Assembly (NCBI GenBank): GCA_949825065.1
Contig: OX463848.1
Coordinates: 29,083,549 to 29,147,548 of the forward strand
Source: Odontocerum albicorne
Lineage: Eukaryota > Arthropoda > Insecta > Trichoptera > Odontoceridae
Length of the DNA stretch: 64,000 bases
Direction of reading: 5' to 3'
This document shows, in pieces, positions 39,040-49,984 of this stretch. A model generated the notes under the pieces. It worked only from the letters and a program-made list of their open reading frames with translations, made no database searches and was not told the origin of the DNA. The position numbers and the translations under genes are program-made. Position 1 is the stretch's first letter. Every line of letters begins with the position of its first letter.

Positions 39040-40450
39040 ACGCAGATTAATAATAAAAATAAAAGATCAATTTGTATAGCGCCATTTAGAGAGCAGACTC
39101 TCATCAAGGGCACTCTTACTGTGGAATCGAATAATAATAATAATAAAATAAAAGGACCATTTATATTGCGCCGTTTAGAAAGAAAACTCTCCTCAAAGAC
39201 GTAACACGTTATTATTAACATATTACACAAAAGGAAAAAAATATCTGTGTAATAATAGGAAGGTGGTGGCTGCGGCAATTAGATTGGGTACTTTCCAGCA
39301 CTTGTATATAATATGTTTTAATAAACATTTGGTACGAACATTACAGAAAACTTACTAAGACGAACTCCTAAGAAACTCTTGTACGTAGATCTTCTAAACT
39401 GACTTGTTGAAATATTAAAATATATTAAAAAATAAAATAAGTTGATTGTAACGATAAACAAGTGGCATTTGTGGGCGTTACATTGGGTACGTTCCCGAGA
39501 TTTCCAATATTAGTAATAATAAAAGGACAATATGGCACCATGTAGAGAGCACATTCTCCTTAAGGCCACTCTAACTTGACATTCGAACCCACTATTATTA
39601 CTACTGATAGATTTAAATATAAAAAATATATAGGAATAAGTTGAGCGTAAGCAAGAAAAGGCGATAGCTGCAACCATTAGGTTAAGAATTTTCCGGTATC
39701 TGCATTTTAGAAAAAACGTGTGTGTATGAGTACGTGTGGAAAAGATTTGTGTGGGCTCTTGAGTGTGGGTTTCTTCTTGTTGTTTTGATTTTTGTTGTTT
39801 TGTATTTGTGTTTCTGTTATTTTTGTGTTAATTTTTATTCTTATGATTGTGTGCGGTATATTATGGGATGTACATTTTTGGTTTTATTTTTGTTTCATTT
39901 TGGGTTCATTTTTGGTTTTACTTTCGTTTTTGTTTTTATTCTTATGATTGTATGCGGTATATTATGGGATGAACAAGTTTGGTCTTTCTGGAGTGATGAT
40001 GTGTGAAAAGTTTGATTCCGCATGATGTTTCCAGTTGTAATTGAGTGTCACTGTTTGTCAGGTTGATGAGAACGTGCAACGGGGTTTTGTTTTTGTGTAA
40101 TCAAAAACCGGAAAGAAGTATCGATTTATTTTTTTATGCTAAATATCCTCAGTGAGATACATGCAAAAGCCTAGTTTACTGGGGATACGACAAATGAAAG
40201 GCGACAAACCCAGATCCATTAAAATAATGTGTGTCCAAATTAAACTACCTGTTGTTTTTTCGCAAATTATGTATATTTCTTGTCATGTGTAATAATAAAT
40301 AAATAAAATAAATAAAGAAAACCTTAGAAAACTTACCAAGAGAAGACGAATCACAAAGAAACCTTTGTAGATCTTCCGATATGTAATAGTAATCCGGAGT
40401 GTCATTTGTATGAATAGTGTTCATATTCCGATATGTAATAGTAATCCGGA
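39040..40450 (+). repeat. Cluster of diverged R2-type repeats
   Basis: Two motifs alternate several times. One is AATAATAAAA..GGACAATTT-like sequence followed by GCGCCATTTAGAGAGCA and CTCTCCTCAAAG (39050, 39140, 39520). The other is GGCTGCGGCAATTAGATTGG with TACAGAAAACTTAC and TGTAGATCTTC (39261, 39470, 39659, 40315), related to 19332-19540. ATTCCGATATGTAATAGTAA is directly repeated near 40370-40450. This looks like a locally duplicated complex repeat rather than a gene. Confidence 0.5.
39720..40010 (+). repeat. G+T-rich block with internal duplication
   Basis: The plus strand is strongly T and G rich and poor in C. A block of about 38 bp (TTTTATTCTTATGATTGT, GCGGTATATTATGGGATG) occurs at about 39833-39870 and again at about 39934-39971 with one difference. 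The 94-codon hydrophobic frame at 39722-40006 follows from T-rich codons (Phe, Val, Leu) and I do not treat it as a gene. Confidence 0.5.
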
Positions 40451-40749
40451 GTGTAATTTTTATGAGTAATGTTCATACATACAATATTTTTATGACTTCC
40501 AAAAAGGTCATCTTCAACTGTTTCCTTAAGCTGAAATGCCACCCATATATCTAACATTTTAAAGCAGCCCATTCCACGCTACGGAACCAGGATTAGTCCT
40601 GTCGTAATACCACGCCTTATTAAACCCAATTACACAAAAAGCTTAAAGAGAACTATATTTATTTATTATTTTATCTACATTGTTATACATGGCAGACTAT
40701 TTGCTATACAACAATTTCTTCAAACAAATCAGAATATTTTGGGTATATA

Positions 40750-41305
40750 AAGGGTCTTTCAAATTGAGCGTTTTTTTAAATTATTTGATAAAACACAGAT
40801 GGCGTCGTGAACTTGCCTGAGTCTTGTGACATTTGAGAAGTACAATGTATGACATTCATAAAAATGAAGTCGTATACAATACGACAATGCGTTCAAATTG
40901 TTGAATTATTTTATTAATCGTAATCTCCGGAAACGGTGATGTTAATTGCCCACCAAGATCATGTGATCTGACACCGTTGGACTATTTTTTTCTGGGGTTA
41001 CGTGAAAAGCCAGGTCTATAAAAATGACCCCCAATCAATTCCTGAACTGAAGGACGAAATTATTCGCGTTATTGGTGAGTTAGAACTGCAATTGTGCCAA
41101 AATGTAATTGAAAATTTTGACAAAAGAGTGGACATCTGTGGAGCTGCATGAGGTGGACATTTGGCGAATATTATTTTTTGGCGTTTAAATATCAAACATT
41201 ATACTTTAATGACAAATAAAAAGTTTATGAAATCATAGAAAATTGTGTTTTATTCAAGAATTAAAAAAAAATCATTATAACAACCGCTCAATTTGAAAGA
41301 CCCTT
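40750..41305 (+). mobile_element. IS630/mariner-like deletion derivative, copy c
   Basis: Inverted ends AAGGGTCTTTCAAATTGAGC on the left and, reversed, AAGGGTCTTTCAAATTGAGC on the right: identical over 20 bp. Both are flanked by TA. It is the best-preserved of three copies. The interior joins about 170 bp of 5' sequence to the last ~240 bp of a transposase gene. Confidence 0.85.
40955..41195 (+). pseudogene. Transposase C-terminal remnant (DDxD family)
   Basis: With one frameshift, the sequence reads SCDLTPLD-like near 40962, then LWGYVKSQVYKN, DPQSIPELKDEIIRVIG, NVIENFDKRVDIC. The D in the LTPLD box is the third acidic residue of IS630/Tc1/mariner-type catalytic triads. The first two acidic residues and the DNA-binding domain are gone. 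It could not act as a transposase. Confidence 0.75.
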
Positions 41306-41466
41306 TATATTTGTTTTAACCTACGACAGTTTTTATGAAAAAATGTCTGAATTCGAGTTAAAAAAAAATTACTAATATCTAGAAAGCATTAAGAGATTTC
41401 TTAGTGATTAGCGTTAGTTTTTTTTATATTCATATATTGAAATTTCGTTGCATACCTACACATTAC

Positions 41467-41640
41467 AACTTGGTGGGCTAATTACAGTGTATCTCTTCCA
41501 AACAACCAAATAGATGGTAAAGATATATAAAGGGAAAACCAGATTGGAATTCTTTTAAAAATATCTGGAACGGGAATCGAACTCGCAAACTTCGGGTCGG
41601 AAGATAGACGTCTTACCTACTAGGGCACGGAGGTCATCAT
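41467..41640 (-). mobile_element. SINE-B, near full length
   Basis: Minus strand: ATGACCTCCGTGCCCTAGTA with GGTAAGACGTC (A-box region) and a perfect B box GAGTTCGATTCCCG, then the linker and a decayed tail (GTTTGGAAGAGATACACTG, TAATTAGCCC). Its head is among the best-kept of the family. Confidence 0.75.
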
Positions 41641-41904
41641 AGTTGTTTCGGTTTAACAATTATTTTTTATTTGTTAACTTTAATTTATTTTTATTGTAAA
41701 TATTTATCTTTAAGCTATGTATGTAATTGGGTTAAATTGTACATGTGAGCTTTATAAGATAAATTAATTAATTAATTAAATAGCTGGTTATGACTTGTAA
41801 TTACGTAGGAGGAAACCTTGGCTATGGGGGAGACTCTAGGTCACTGGAAACAACTGAAGATATCTCTCTGCATCCGACCCGATGGATAAGGGTGAAAGAA
41901 AAGA

Positions 41905-42180
41905 AATAATCCTTCTCAATATTCACCATATCATATACCCTCGTATATTTCACTGATTTCCTTTTGTCGTATTTTCTTCACTTGATCTAACCATACTTTC
42001 CTTGATTTCTAGCTTCTGCCACTTTCAATTACAGTTACACTGTAAATTTATTCAATAAGTTTTTCTTTATTTATTCGTTCTACATATCCAAACCATATCA
42101 AAATATTCTTATCTATCCTGTTAATTAAATCAAGTTTATGCTGACTTCATAATGTATCACTTCAACCCGTATACTATCAA
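41905..42180 (-). pseudogene. LINE family L 3' end, heavily decayed
   Basis: The reversed sequence shows the same succession of A-rich and CATTCACTT/GATCTAACC-like landmarks as the family L copies at 16797 and 45645 (minus strand: ATATGG...WTYGHVER-like box near 42085, KVWLDQVKK near 41985). Frames are broken throughout. Confidence 0.4.
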
Positions 42181-43059
42181 TTGAGGAAAGGGGATGAAAA
42201 ACAAAGCTTGTCTTAACCTGGTGTATGTTTTATGTTGAAAGTTTCCCTAATATATATTAAAAATGAGTTTTTTTTAAATGTACGATATCTCTAATTTATG
42301 GTGTAACATTTATGGAAAAGTTATTTTATAATAACCAATAAAAAATATTTTAAAATAGTAAACACTCAGACCTTAATACATGATATAATAAAACATTATA
42401 TTGTATTCATAAAAATAAGGAAATATATACTTTACATTAGTAAACACAAAAAAAATCTTTCAAACAAAACAAAATACTTTTTCTAATTTCAACGATTACC
42501 TGTTATATTTTATTTCTCTAAAAGTTATTTCACGCGTAACGAATTTCTCGATTTGCAAATCATGCTTACCGTGGAAGAATAAATTTGGTAATGTAGGTTT
42601 ATTTAAAGAAGTAATAAATTATTGTTCAAAGTCTAAATACTACTATCTAAGATCTCGTCGTATACAAATCTGATAAAGGTTCACAAAATACTTTTGAATG
42701 TTTTTATTGAGCGTGCTAATCAACAATATCTATGGACAAAACGTCGACGGAAAATAGTTCAAGAGGAAATTTAAAAGAGTAAATTAATGATTATTTATTC
42801 GCAATATATAAATAATCAAGAATTTATCTATCTATCTAACTAATCTATCCAAGAGACCCTAGAAATATTCAAGTCAGTGCATCGATGTGAACATCTAGCA
42901 AACCATATATTCTCAGGATTTCGCCGCTGCTTACTGAGGCTGTCTCCGGCCTCCCTCCACCAATAATCCCCAACCCAAAGGTTTACCGTTAGAAGTATGT
43001 ACACGTATGTTACATAAAGTAGAATAAACAGTGTTTCATAAAACAGATTACAATACAAT
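42181..43059. other. No recognised feature
   Basis: AT-rich, no coding or repeat signal. Confidence 0.45.
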
Positions 43060-43392
43060 TATAAAATATACATTATGTAGTGAAAATGTGAGTGGATGTC
43101 GTGGTAGAGAAGACCAAGAAAATGTGAGTGGATGTCGTGGTAGAGGAAGACCAAGAAAATGTGAGTGGATGTCGTGGTAGAGGAAGACCAAGAAAATGTG
43201 AGTGGATGTCGTGGTAGAGGAAGACCAAGAAAATTATGGTTAGATTAAGTGAATGATGTTTTGACGGAAGGAAATATTAATATTTAAATAAATCGTAGGA
43301 GATATATTAGAAGGTGTATCGATGGGAAAGTTGAAATATGTGTGTCGAGATAGGAATGTCCGGCGCTCTGTCCTCCCTGCTTCGTTTTTTTG
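43060..43392 (+). pseudogene. LINE family L 3' end with internal array
   Basis: After the tandem array (43082-43228) the element reads AGACCAAGAAAATTATGGTT, NDVLTEGNINI-like residues, RRRCIDGK and CRDR*ECPALCPP, matching the family L terminus. The final palindromic GACAGG block and GGTATG tail are absent. Confidence 0.6.
43082..43228 (+). repeat. Four-unit 36/37-bp tandem repeat
   Basis: GAAAATGTGAGTGGATGTCG, TGGTAGAGGAAGACCAA is repeated at 43082, 43118, 43155 and 43192. The last three units are identical, and the first lacks one G. The unit codes VSGCRGRGRPRK-like residues of the LINE C-terminus. Because 37 is not a multiple of three, each unit shifts the frame. Sequence identity between units points to a recent expansion. 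Confidence 0.92.
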
Positions 43393-44006
43393 ACATATTT
43401 TTCTAATTAAATGGAATAAACAATCCATTGAAATCACAATGCTTAATACCACAAAGGGAATTTTTCAATTTCACTGATGAAATAATAGCGTGTAGCTGTT
43501 ACTGAAAAAAAATTGCGTCGTTTGCCACGCTTTCGTAATTATTGAACACTATGTGGCCATTATTTTACTGCAAGTCCGTGTATCGCGCTTTTTTTAAATT
43601 CAATTTATGTTTATTATAACGTAATTTTATTATAATGTATGAATTTATACATGTTTTTTTATTTATTTATTATCTTTATTATTCATGATTTCCATTATTG
43701 GAATAGCACACCCCTAAGTACACCTTATCAGGGTTATCAGTTTTACTCTGGTGTAAGAACTATTATGAAATCAAAGGTTTCTATCTAAAATACTTTGTGT
43801 ACATATCTCAAATTGATCTGAGAATACATTCTGTGCAAATCTTGACCGAGATCTGTAATTAGCTATTGGTTAAAAAATGACATTAACATACCAAATTAAG
43901 GTTATATATCCAAATGAAGGTTATTATCCTATTCAGTTTCTGCTGGGCATGCTTGGGTATATAGTAACTCATTGAGTGTAAGAAGAGATCTGCGTCTCCT
44001 AGTATA
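43393..44006. other. No recognised feature
   Basis: AT-rich sequence, no repeat match. Confidence 0.45.
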
Positions 44007-44008
44007 TA

Positions 44009-44962
44009 CTAGGCGTATCCAGAAAGTAAGTGTACTGAGGCTCTCACGACCGGATGGATTTTATTTTCGACATGTTGGCTACACTTCCGTGTAGCCTGAC
44101 CCTTCCCCTCCGCAACGAGACCGGTTCGAGGTCAGTACGTTGAGAAGTGTCGACGCGACAACACGTTTCGTGAAAAATGTCAATCCAATCTCCCGCCAAG
44201 TGCGAAATAAATAATGCCGGGCAAGAGTTTTTGAGGCGCTGCAAACTCCATGGAGATGAATTTCTCCGCTCCATCGTTACTGGAGATGAAACTTGGGTTG
44301 CACACTACACGCCTGAAACCAAAAGGCAGTCTCAACAGTGGCGTCACACTTCTTCACCCTCCGCCAAAAAGTTCAAAACCACAATTTCAGCCAAGAAAAT
44401 CATGGCATCCGTGTTTTGGGACTGTCAAGGCATAATTTTAATTGAATATATGCCTCAAGGGGAGACCATCAACTCTGCAAGATACTGTGAGACCCTAAAA
44501 AAATTGCGGAGGGCGATTCAGAACAAGAGAAGAGGCATGCTGACAAAGGGAGTCTGCCTGCTGCACGACAATGCCAGACCACACACGGCCAACGCCACGA
44601 AGGAATTGCTCGCCTCGTTTAAATGGGATGTCCTGAACCATCCCGCGCATTTCCCTGACCTAGCACCTTCAGATTACTATCTCTTTACCTCCCTGAAGCT
44701 GCACATGGGTAGAAAAAGGTTTTCAACCAACGGGGAGGTAAAGGAGGAGGTGGAGAAGTGGACGGAGGGGTTGGCGGGAAACTACTTCGAGGAAGGCATA
44801 AAAAAATTGATACCCCGCTTCACCACCTGCATTGAGAGTAATGGCGACTATGTCGAAAAATAGCTTACATATGTACTACGGTAACCACGTAATATTTTTG
44901 TTTAAATAAAAAAAATTGTAACCTACAAAAATTCAGTACACTTACTTTCTGGATATGCCTCG
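44009..44962 (+). mobile_element. mariner transposon M3, internally deleted
   Basis: Terminal inverted repeats of about 31 bp: CTAGGCGTATCCAGAAAGTA on the left and, reversed, CGAGGCATATCCAGAAAGTA on the right, continuing AGTGTACTGA in both. TA flanks both sides (44007-44008, 44963-44964). At 954 bp it is about 330 bp shorter than a standard mariner; the missing part is the N-terminal third of the transposase. Confidence 0.92.
44177..44863 (+). CDS. Open mariner transposase lacking its DNA-binding domain
   Basis: A 228-codon uninterrupted frame, against the usual ~345. It begins with a normal mariner N-terminus (MSIQSPAKCEI) and after about 12 residues joins in frame to the start of the catalytic region (GQEFLRRCKLHGDEFL). 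The D34D triad is complete: IVTGDETWVAHYTPE (residues ~33-47), CLLHDNARPHTAN (~133) and PDLAPSDYYLF, with the third Asp 35 residues after the second. The helix-turn-helix PAIRED-like domain that binds the inverted repeats is absent. The protein could fold and dimerise but should not bind ends specifically. The open frame suggests a young copy; expression is unknown. Confidence 0.85.
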   Translation: MSIQSPAKCEINNAGQEFLRRCKLHGDEFLRSIVTGDETWVAHYTPETKRQSQQWRHTSSPSAKKFKTTISAKKIMASVFWDCQGIILIEYMPQGETINSARYCETLKKLRRAIQNKRRGMLTKGVCLLHDNARPHTANATKELLASFKWDVLNHPAHFPDLAPSDYYLFTSLKLHMGRKRFSTNGEVKEEVEKWTEGLAGNYFEEGIKKLIPRFTTCIESNGDYVEK

Positions 44963-44964
44963 TA

Positions 44965-45640
44965 GTACGTTGTCAAACTCGTTCGAGGAGTTGTGAGCTG
45001 TCCAGCATTACTACATAGATTAGCGTTAAATATTCCTAACAATTAACATACACTAGACTACGCCGGCAAGAACTGTACTCAATGACATACGCAAAACGGG
45101 TCTTTCAGCCGCTATGCCTGTTGGGAGGGCCTTAACTCTTTTGAACGGAACTGCTTCGGATATTGACATATTTCATGTCACATTACCAAAAAGAAAAGAA
45201 AATTTTCTTCTAAGATTGAGCGCGTTAGAAAGCACTCATCAACGTATTTAAGTGACTTTGAATATATGTGTAGGTTTGTGTGTATATTTGTATGCATATA
45301 TGTACATATTTTTTTATTTTATATAATTTTTTTTTTAGTTAAGTAATATATTTTGTATTTTTAAATGTAATTGGGCTAAGTCTGTATTAAGAAAATAAAT
45401 AAATAGACATATGGGTGTGGATTGAAAAACACATAAAAGCCTCGCGGCCGGGCTCGTCCTCTATTGGTGAGGGTGTATGGATATTATGAGATGAGCGCAG
45501 ACCTTTTGATAGATTCTGTCTTAAATTTATTTTCTTCAACATTATCCTGAGATATATGTAATTTCAAGTTATATGTGTACAAGTATATGTACATAACTTA
45601 TTGCTTAAAACTTATCTTTATTTATTTATTTATCACGCCA
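44965..45640. other. No recognised gene
   Basis: Mixed composition, including a GC-richer patch at 45070-45150 and 45440-45480, but no protein motif or repeat partner identified. Confidence 0.4.
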
Positions 45641-45644
45641 TTTC

Positions 45645-46262
45645 CCGCCGGGATTGTCAAAGAAGATCTTTTCTATCCTGAAATAAATCACACATCTTCT
45701 CATACGATTTTTCTAACTTTTTACATTTCAAAATATCATTCACTTAATCTGACCATACTTTTCATGATCTAATACATTTTTCTCTCACATTAACACTCTA
45801 CGAATATATTGGTTTTATAAAGCGTTCTTCATTCATTCATTCTACACGCATTAATTATCTCAGAGTGATCTTCTTCGACCTTCTTAATACATCAGCCACA
45901 TTCTATCTTAATATTTTCGTTCCGTATTCTGTCATATACTCGTACTGGACCCCCGTTTATTCTTCGCAGTGCACGAATTTCTATCGCATTTATTAAACTC
46001 CTTTAAATTTTTTCCATGACCATATTTTACTCTCATACATCAAAGCTAAAACTTAAATAACGAACTTAACCTTAACAGTTTTTAATACTGATCGCTTCGG
46101 GTATATATGCTTTAGTGCCTCATTAACTTTATTTTCTATCGCTACATACCTTGCAATATCCCATCCCTTCCATCATCTGAGAAAATACTATCCAAATAAC
46201 ACAATTCCTTATCGTGTTATAATATTTCATTGTTCACCCAAATATCCAGGTTATTTTTGTTT
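45645..46262 (-). pseudogene. LINE family L RT C-terminus, decayed
   Basis: Minus strand from 46262: LCYLDSIFSDDGR (YLGS box), YGHGKNLKEFNK, a KNKRGSS...QNTERKY block, RMWLM..EGRRRSL, then NQYIRRVLM and a terminal IYFRIEKIFF region. The frame is broken many times. Compared with the copy at 17130-17160, it carries six extra bases CTCGTA at 45939-45944. Confidence 0.6.
45937..45944 (-). other. Excision footprint TACTCGTA inside a LINE
   Basis: This copy reads TTCTGTCATATACTCGTACT followed by GGACCCCC. The related LINE copy near 17135-17155 reads TTCTGTTACATATTATCCCC. Removing CTCGTA restores the alignment on both sides. Confidence 0.5.
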
Positions 46263-46269
46263 TAAAACT

Positions 46270-46350
46270 TATATGTGGCATGACCCAGTGGTAAGCAAGC
46301 TTGCTTTACAGCCAAGTGTCCCGAGTTTGATTCCCCACACTCTGCGGAAT
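46270..46350 (+). mobile_element. tRNA-like SINE-C head
   Basis: TGGCATGACCCAGTGGTAAGC matches a polymerase III A box, and GAGTTTGATTCCCC matches a B box about 35 bp later. A cloverleaf acceptor stem does not form, so it is not a working tRNA. A weaker relative is at 52430-52480. Confidence 0.55.
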
Positions 46351-46726
46351 GTAAATTAGGTTTGTGACTTCACTGAGATCAAGGACTTACTTTTCATTGC
46401 GGAAACACGAGCTCTAAGTTTTTTTAACTTTATGGCACCATGAATAGAATACTAAAACTAGATAATGTGGCGTTTATGTTACCTTTTCGTGATTTACATT
46501 CACAGTCAGACCTCGTATGCTTAAAACTTTAAAGTGAGGTAATGACGACACGTAATTCCCTTATTTAAGCAAGTTTTAACAAATTTGCATATGTACGACT
46601 TGTATGTGTGTATTAAATTTTACTTTAATACTTATTTCTTTATTAAAAAAAATTATCAAAGGTTTAGTCATAATATATTGTCAGGAAAGTAATTTCTCAG
46701 GTATATGTATTTAACACTCCATTGTA

Positions 46727-46800
46727 AATACGATCTGGCGGGTTTGTTGCCAGGCGGAAATCTCTTCCAACCAACCAGACAAAAGTAAATAAAGCAAGTT
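46727..46800 (-). mobile_element. SINE-B tail only
   Basis: Minus strand: GTTGGTTGGAAGAGATTTCC, GCCTGGCAACAAACCCGCCAG. The tRNA-like head is missing, as in a 5'-truncated copy. Confidence 0.7.
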
Positions 46801-47324
46801 ATCAAAAAATTCCTACAGATTATTCAGGTTTATTAAATTTATGGACATAAACATATTAAAATAAAAGTAAATATCATCAAACTAAGGAAAAAAGCAGAAT
46901 GGTGGAGAGGAATGAAAATTGAGGAACTGAATACGTTATATTTCTAACTAGTAATTAAAAGTTTTGCAGACGCTTCTTAAAGCTTGCCAAGAACGGAGCG
47001 AGTCTAACATTGGTTTGAAACTGATTCCAGAGTCTCACGGCATGGACAGTACAGGACGACGTAAGAAAAGAAGAGCTGTGAACTGAGAAGATCAATAAAT
47101 AATAGCTATGTCGTTAGGACAAAATTTACATTGTTAACTTCATTTCATAATTGCTAAATATATACTCGTATATTGTTATGAAAAGTAATAGTTTAGGATT
47201 TTATCAGCCAAAATTAACCCAAATTACTTAAGTGTTTTATTGGCGTCATTTTGAAAATGAAATCAAATAAGTTGTTTTTTTCGATGCTTTTTTCACTACC
47301 GCAAAGAAAAAAATGTGACACTAA

Positions 47325-47560
47325 CTAAAAACGACATTTTTTGGGGACGATGCAATAAGCGATCGTGTATGTCAAATGTCGTTTAAAATTTCCGTAATGG
47401 CGATACGAAACTTTAAGATAGTATCTGCTCTGAAAGGTCGATAACCACTAATGACGACCAAATCAAGACTTTAATCGAGAATAACCAGCGTTTGACGACA
47501 CGATATATTACTGAAAATATTGAAAACCACCGTTTACGAGTACTTTGTGAAATTTTGCGT
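47325..47560 (+). pseudogene. mariner transposase N-terminal remnant
   Basis: Broken frames give NFRNGDTKL, then TNDDQIKTLIENNQRLTTR, YITENIENHRL and LCEIL, the second helix-turn-helix segment and preceding linker of a mariner transposase. Between HRL and LCEIL two extra codons (Arg-Val) come from TACGAGTA at 47535-47542. No inverted repeats are found at its borders. Confidence 0.6.
47535..47542 (+). other. Excision footprint TACGAGTA in a mariner remnant
   Basis: CACCGTTTACGAGTACTTTG reads HRL-RV-LCE. Removing CGAGTA gives an uninterrupted HRLLCEIL, which fits mariner transposases better. The comparison rests on family knowledge rather than a second copy here. Confidence 0.45.
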
Positions 47561-48059
47561 TTGAATTTAAACTAAAAATGCGATAATATTTTTCAGACAA
47601 CAATATTTAGTGTTAAGGTCATACTATGCATTCGGACCTAAATGTCGAAGCTCTGAATAAATTATACTTCGTTTAGTATTGTGAAACTACAGCCATTGTA
47701 CTGGTCAACGCAAGTCAAATGTTCTAAAACTAAATCTTATGTACCATATTTGGGTCGATACTGGGTATTGGCGCAATCACAAGAACACTGAACTGTAAGA
47801 ACAGTGTCCAAAAATAACCGCTGTTAAATAAAAACATACATCCCACTCTCATTTTTTGCCATAAAATATGGCAACTGTCTTGGTCAAATTAGTAGAAGGC
47901 TTGCAGGGATGTCGGGGATTCCTAGCGGTACCTTTTGTTTTCCAATCAAACAACTAATATTTCCTTCAAAAAATTGGATGTATTAAAAAAAATAAATCAA
48001 TGTATTATAGATAAAGTGAAAGTATTGCATTTTATTACGCTTTCGGTGTTAACAGTAAA

Positions 48060-48240
48060 ACTTGGACGATTTATTGCCATGTAACTACCTCTTAGAACTC
48101 ACCAGAAAAATGTTAAAGAGGCCTGAATTGAAAACAAGTTTTAAACCCTTTTTTTTTTTTTTAGAAAAGCGATAACAATGGAGTTTTAAATTAAACCTTT
48201 GGAATGGAAAAAGTGTCTAACCAACTGAGTAATGGAAGTC
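48060..48240 (-). mobile_element. SINE-B, degenerate
   Basis: Tail (reversed) in GATTTATTGCCATGTAACTA followed by CTCTTAGAACTCACCAG, a T-run linker near 48150 and a decayed head (AGTGTCTAACCAACTGAGTA on the plus strand) ending at about 48240. Confidence 0.45.
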
Positions 48241-48414
48241 GTCTAGTTGAAAGTGGTGTGTGTGGATAGAATAACATAGATCTGCCCTCTGCCTACTTTG
48301 CGAAGAAGACGGCATGATAATTCAGCAGTCAGCAGCTACAATAATACTGCTTTTGCTAAGTCGAGACAGTGATTTTTTAAATTACGTTCTTCTTCATTGT
48401 ATACAATAAAACAT

Positions 48415-48855
48415 TATGGGTTTGTTATGGTGCGCCTCCCCACTACTGTCGTGACGTGAAAACCTTTTTTGATGAAAATTAACATATGGATTGGACGTAG
48501 AAAACCATTAAAAACCCCTTACGCTCTCCAGAATTCACGCCAATGATCTTTTTTCATAAAAATTCATCCCAAATAAAGTTTATGGTACAAAACTGACAAT
48601 AATTAATGAAGTAAGAGCAACCATTGACGGAGAATGTGCCTTAATACAAAAAAAAATCGTAATATTTTTAATTTCACGTTATCAGCAGTGCATAGAACAG
48701 AACGGTTATCATTTTGAGCATTTGTATTAGTTAAAACAATGACATCTATCTCTTCGATTTGAAGTTTTAATCTAAGATGGTATATCGAATAAAAATACTT
48801 AATTTATTATCAATCAAAGTGTGTACATATTTTTTGGGACATCCTGTATACTAAT
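48415..48855 (+). pseudogene. IS630/Tc1-mariner-like transposase C-terminal remnant
   Basis: Broken frames give FLMKINIWIGRRKPLK followed by a degenerate PxSPELTP-F-FLW-like box and then KVYGTKLTIINEVRATID-like residues, the end of IS630-type transposases (INDLKEAI..EC region). It ends near TTTTTTGGGACATCCTGTAT at 48830-48851, which looks like a transposon terminus; the matching left end was not found. Confidence 0.55.
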
Positions 48856-49234
48856 TTACAATCATCAATCTGATACGACTACTTGACATCGTTATTCAAT
48901 ACGACAAAGTGTTTTTTACTTTTGTAGATTTTACAAATATTTTTTCGCATATATTATAAACACTTCTTTATTTTCGTTCTTTATTTGATTGATGAGTTGA
49001 ACAAATCATTGAATAATTTGTTCAAATAAAAATAAATCAATTCAGTATATTCAAAATATAATAACAAAACATAAGACTTGACCAACGAAACAAATTACGT
49101 AATAATTTGAATTTTAAAGAGTGTGAAATTATGCATAAATTACGTTATAATTTAAATAAAATATGAGTACAGTGTAAAATTATGTATAAACTTGATCAAT
49201 CACTGAGTGTTATGTCTAAACTTTTGAAATGGTA

Positions 49235-49560
49235 TATATCATCATGATATGCCCCTTTGGGGTACGAAGAGATGACATATATCAACGCCTTTCTATTCAT
49301 GCACATAGTTTTCGCCTTGTCCATGTCCATGTATCTCATCATACGTGCTCTCCTATTCCTCATACTTCTTACTTTTCCCTCAGTTAAAATTTATCCGACT
49401 ACCTTATTTAACCATCTATTTGGTCTTCATTTATTTTTATATAAATATGTTTGTTTCGTAAGTCTATCGCAGTTAATTATCACAGTAATGACCAAACCAT
49501 CTCATAATCTCTTTCTTAATTCTAATTCGAGCATCAATCTCTAATAGATATCAGAACATT
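49235..49560 (-). pseudogene. Possible LINE RT 3' fragment
   Basis: The reversed sequence has the AT-rich, CATCTCATAATCTC/ACCATCTATTT-like landmarks of family L copies, but protein motifs are too decayed to be certain. The 95-codon plus-strand frame is likely spurious. Confidence 0.3.
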
Positions 49561-49984
49561 TCTTATCCTTTCAAACATTGTAATGCTAAGTATTATATGC
49601 AAGGCACGTATAACGATGTTTAATTAAACGAAATCTTCGAATTAAATATATATAATCTCAACGCAACACATGCTATTTTTTCCGAGTATCAGGGCTACAT
49701 GCTCTGGACAAGACCTGATTGATGCGTATGATAGGGCGATCTCTATAGCTTCCTACTGGGCATAATTAATGGTCCAGACACGGAAACAAATTAATGATTA
49801 CATTAAATATTTGGTTTCTCTTTCAATAAGTAAAAATTAGAACATATATTTATTGATTTTTTATTAAGTTTTTACCAGTAAATTTGATACTTGAAGTCAT
49901 TTTTTATTTAAAAAAAATCAAATTTGGATCTTTCTACCCATGATCCTATTTGGGGATTACAATATGTAGGTAAAGAGCGTAATG

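Noticed and set aside
39722..40006. 94-codon hydrophobic ORF
   Set aside because: Explained by a T- and G-rich composition.
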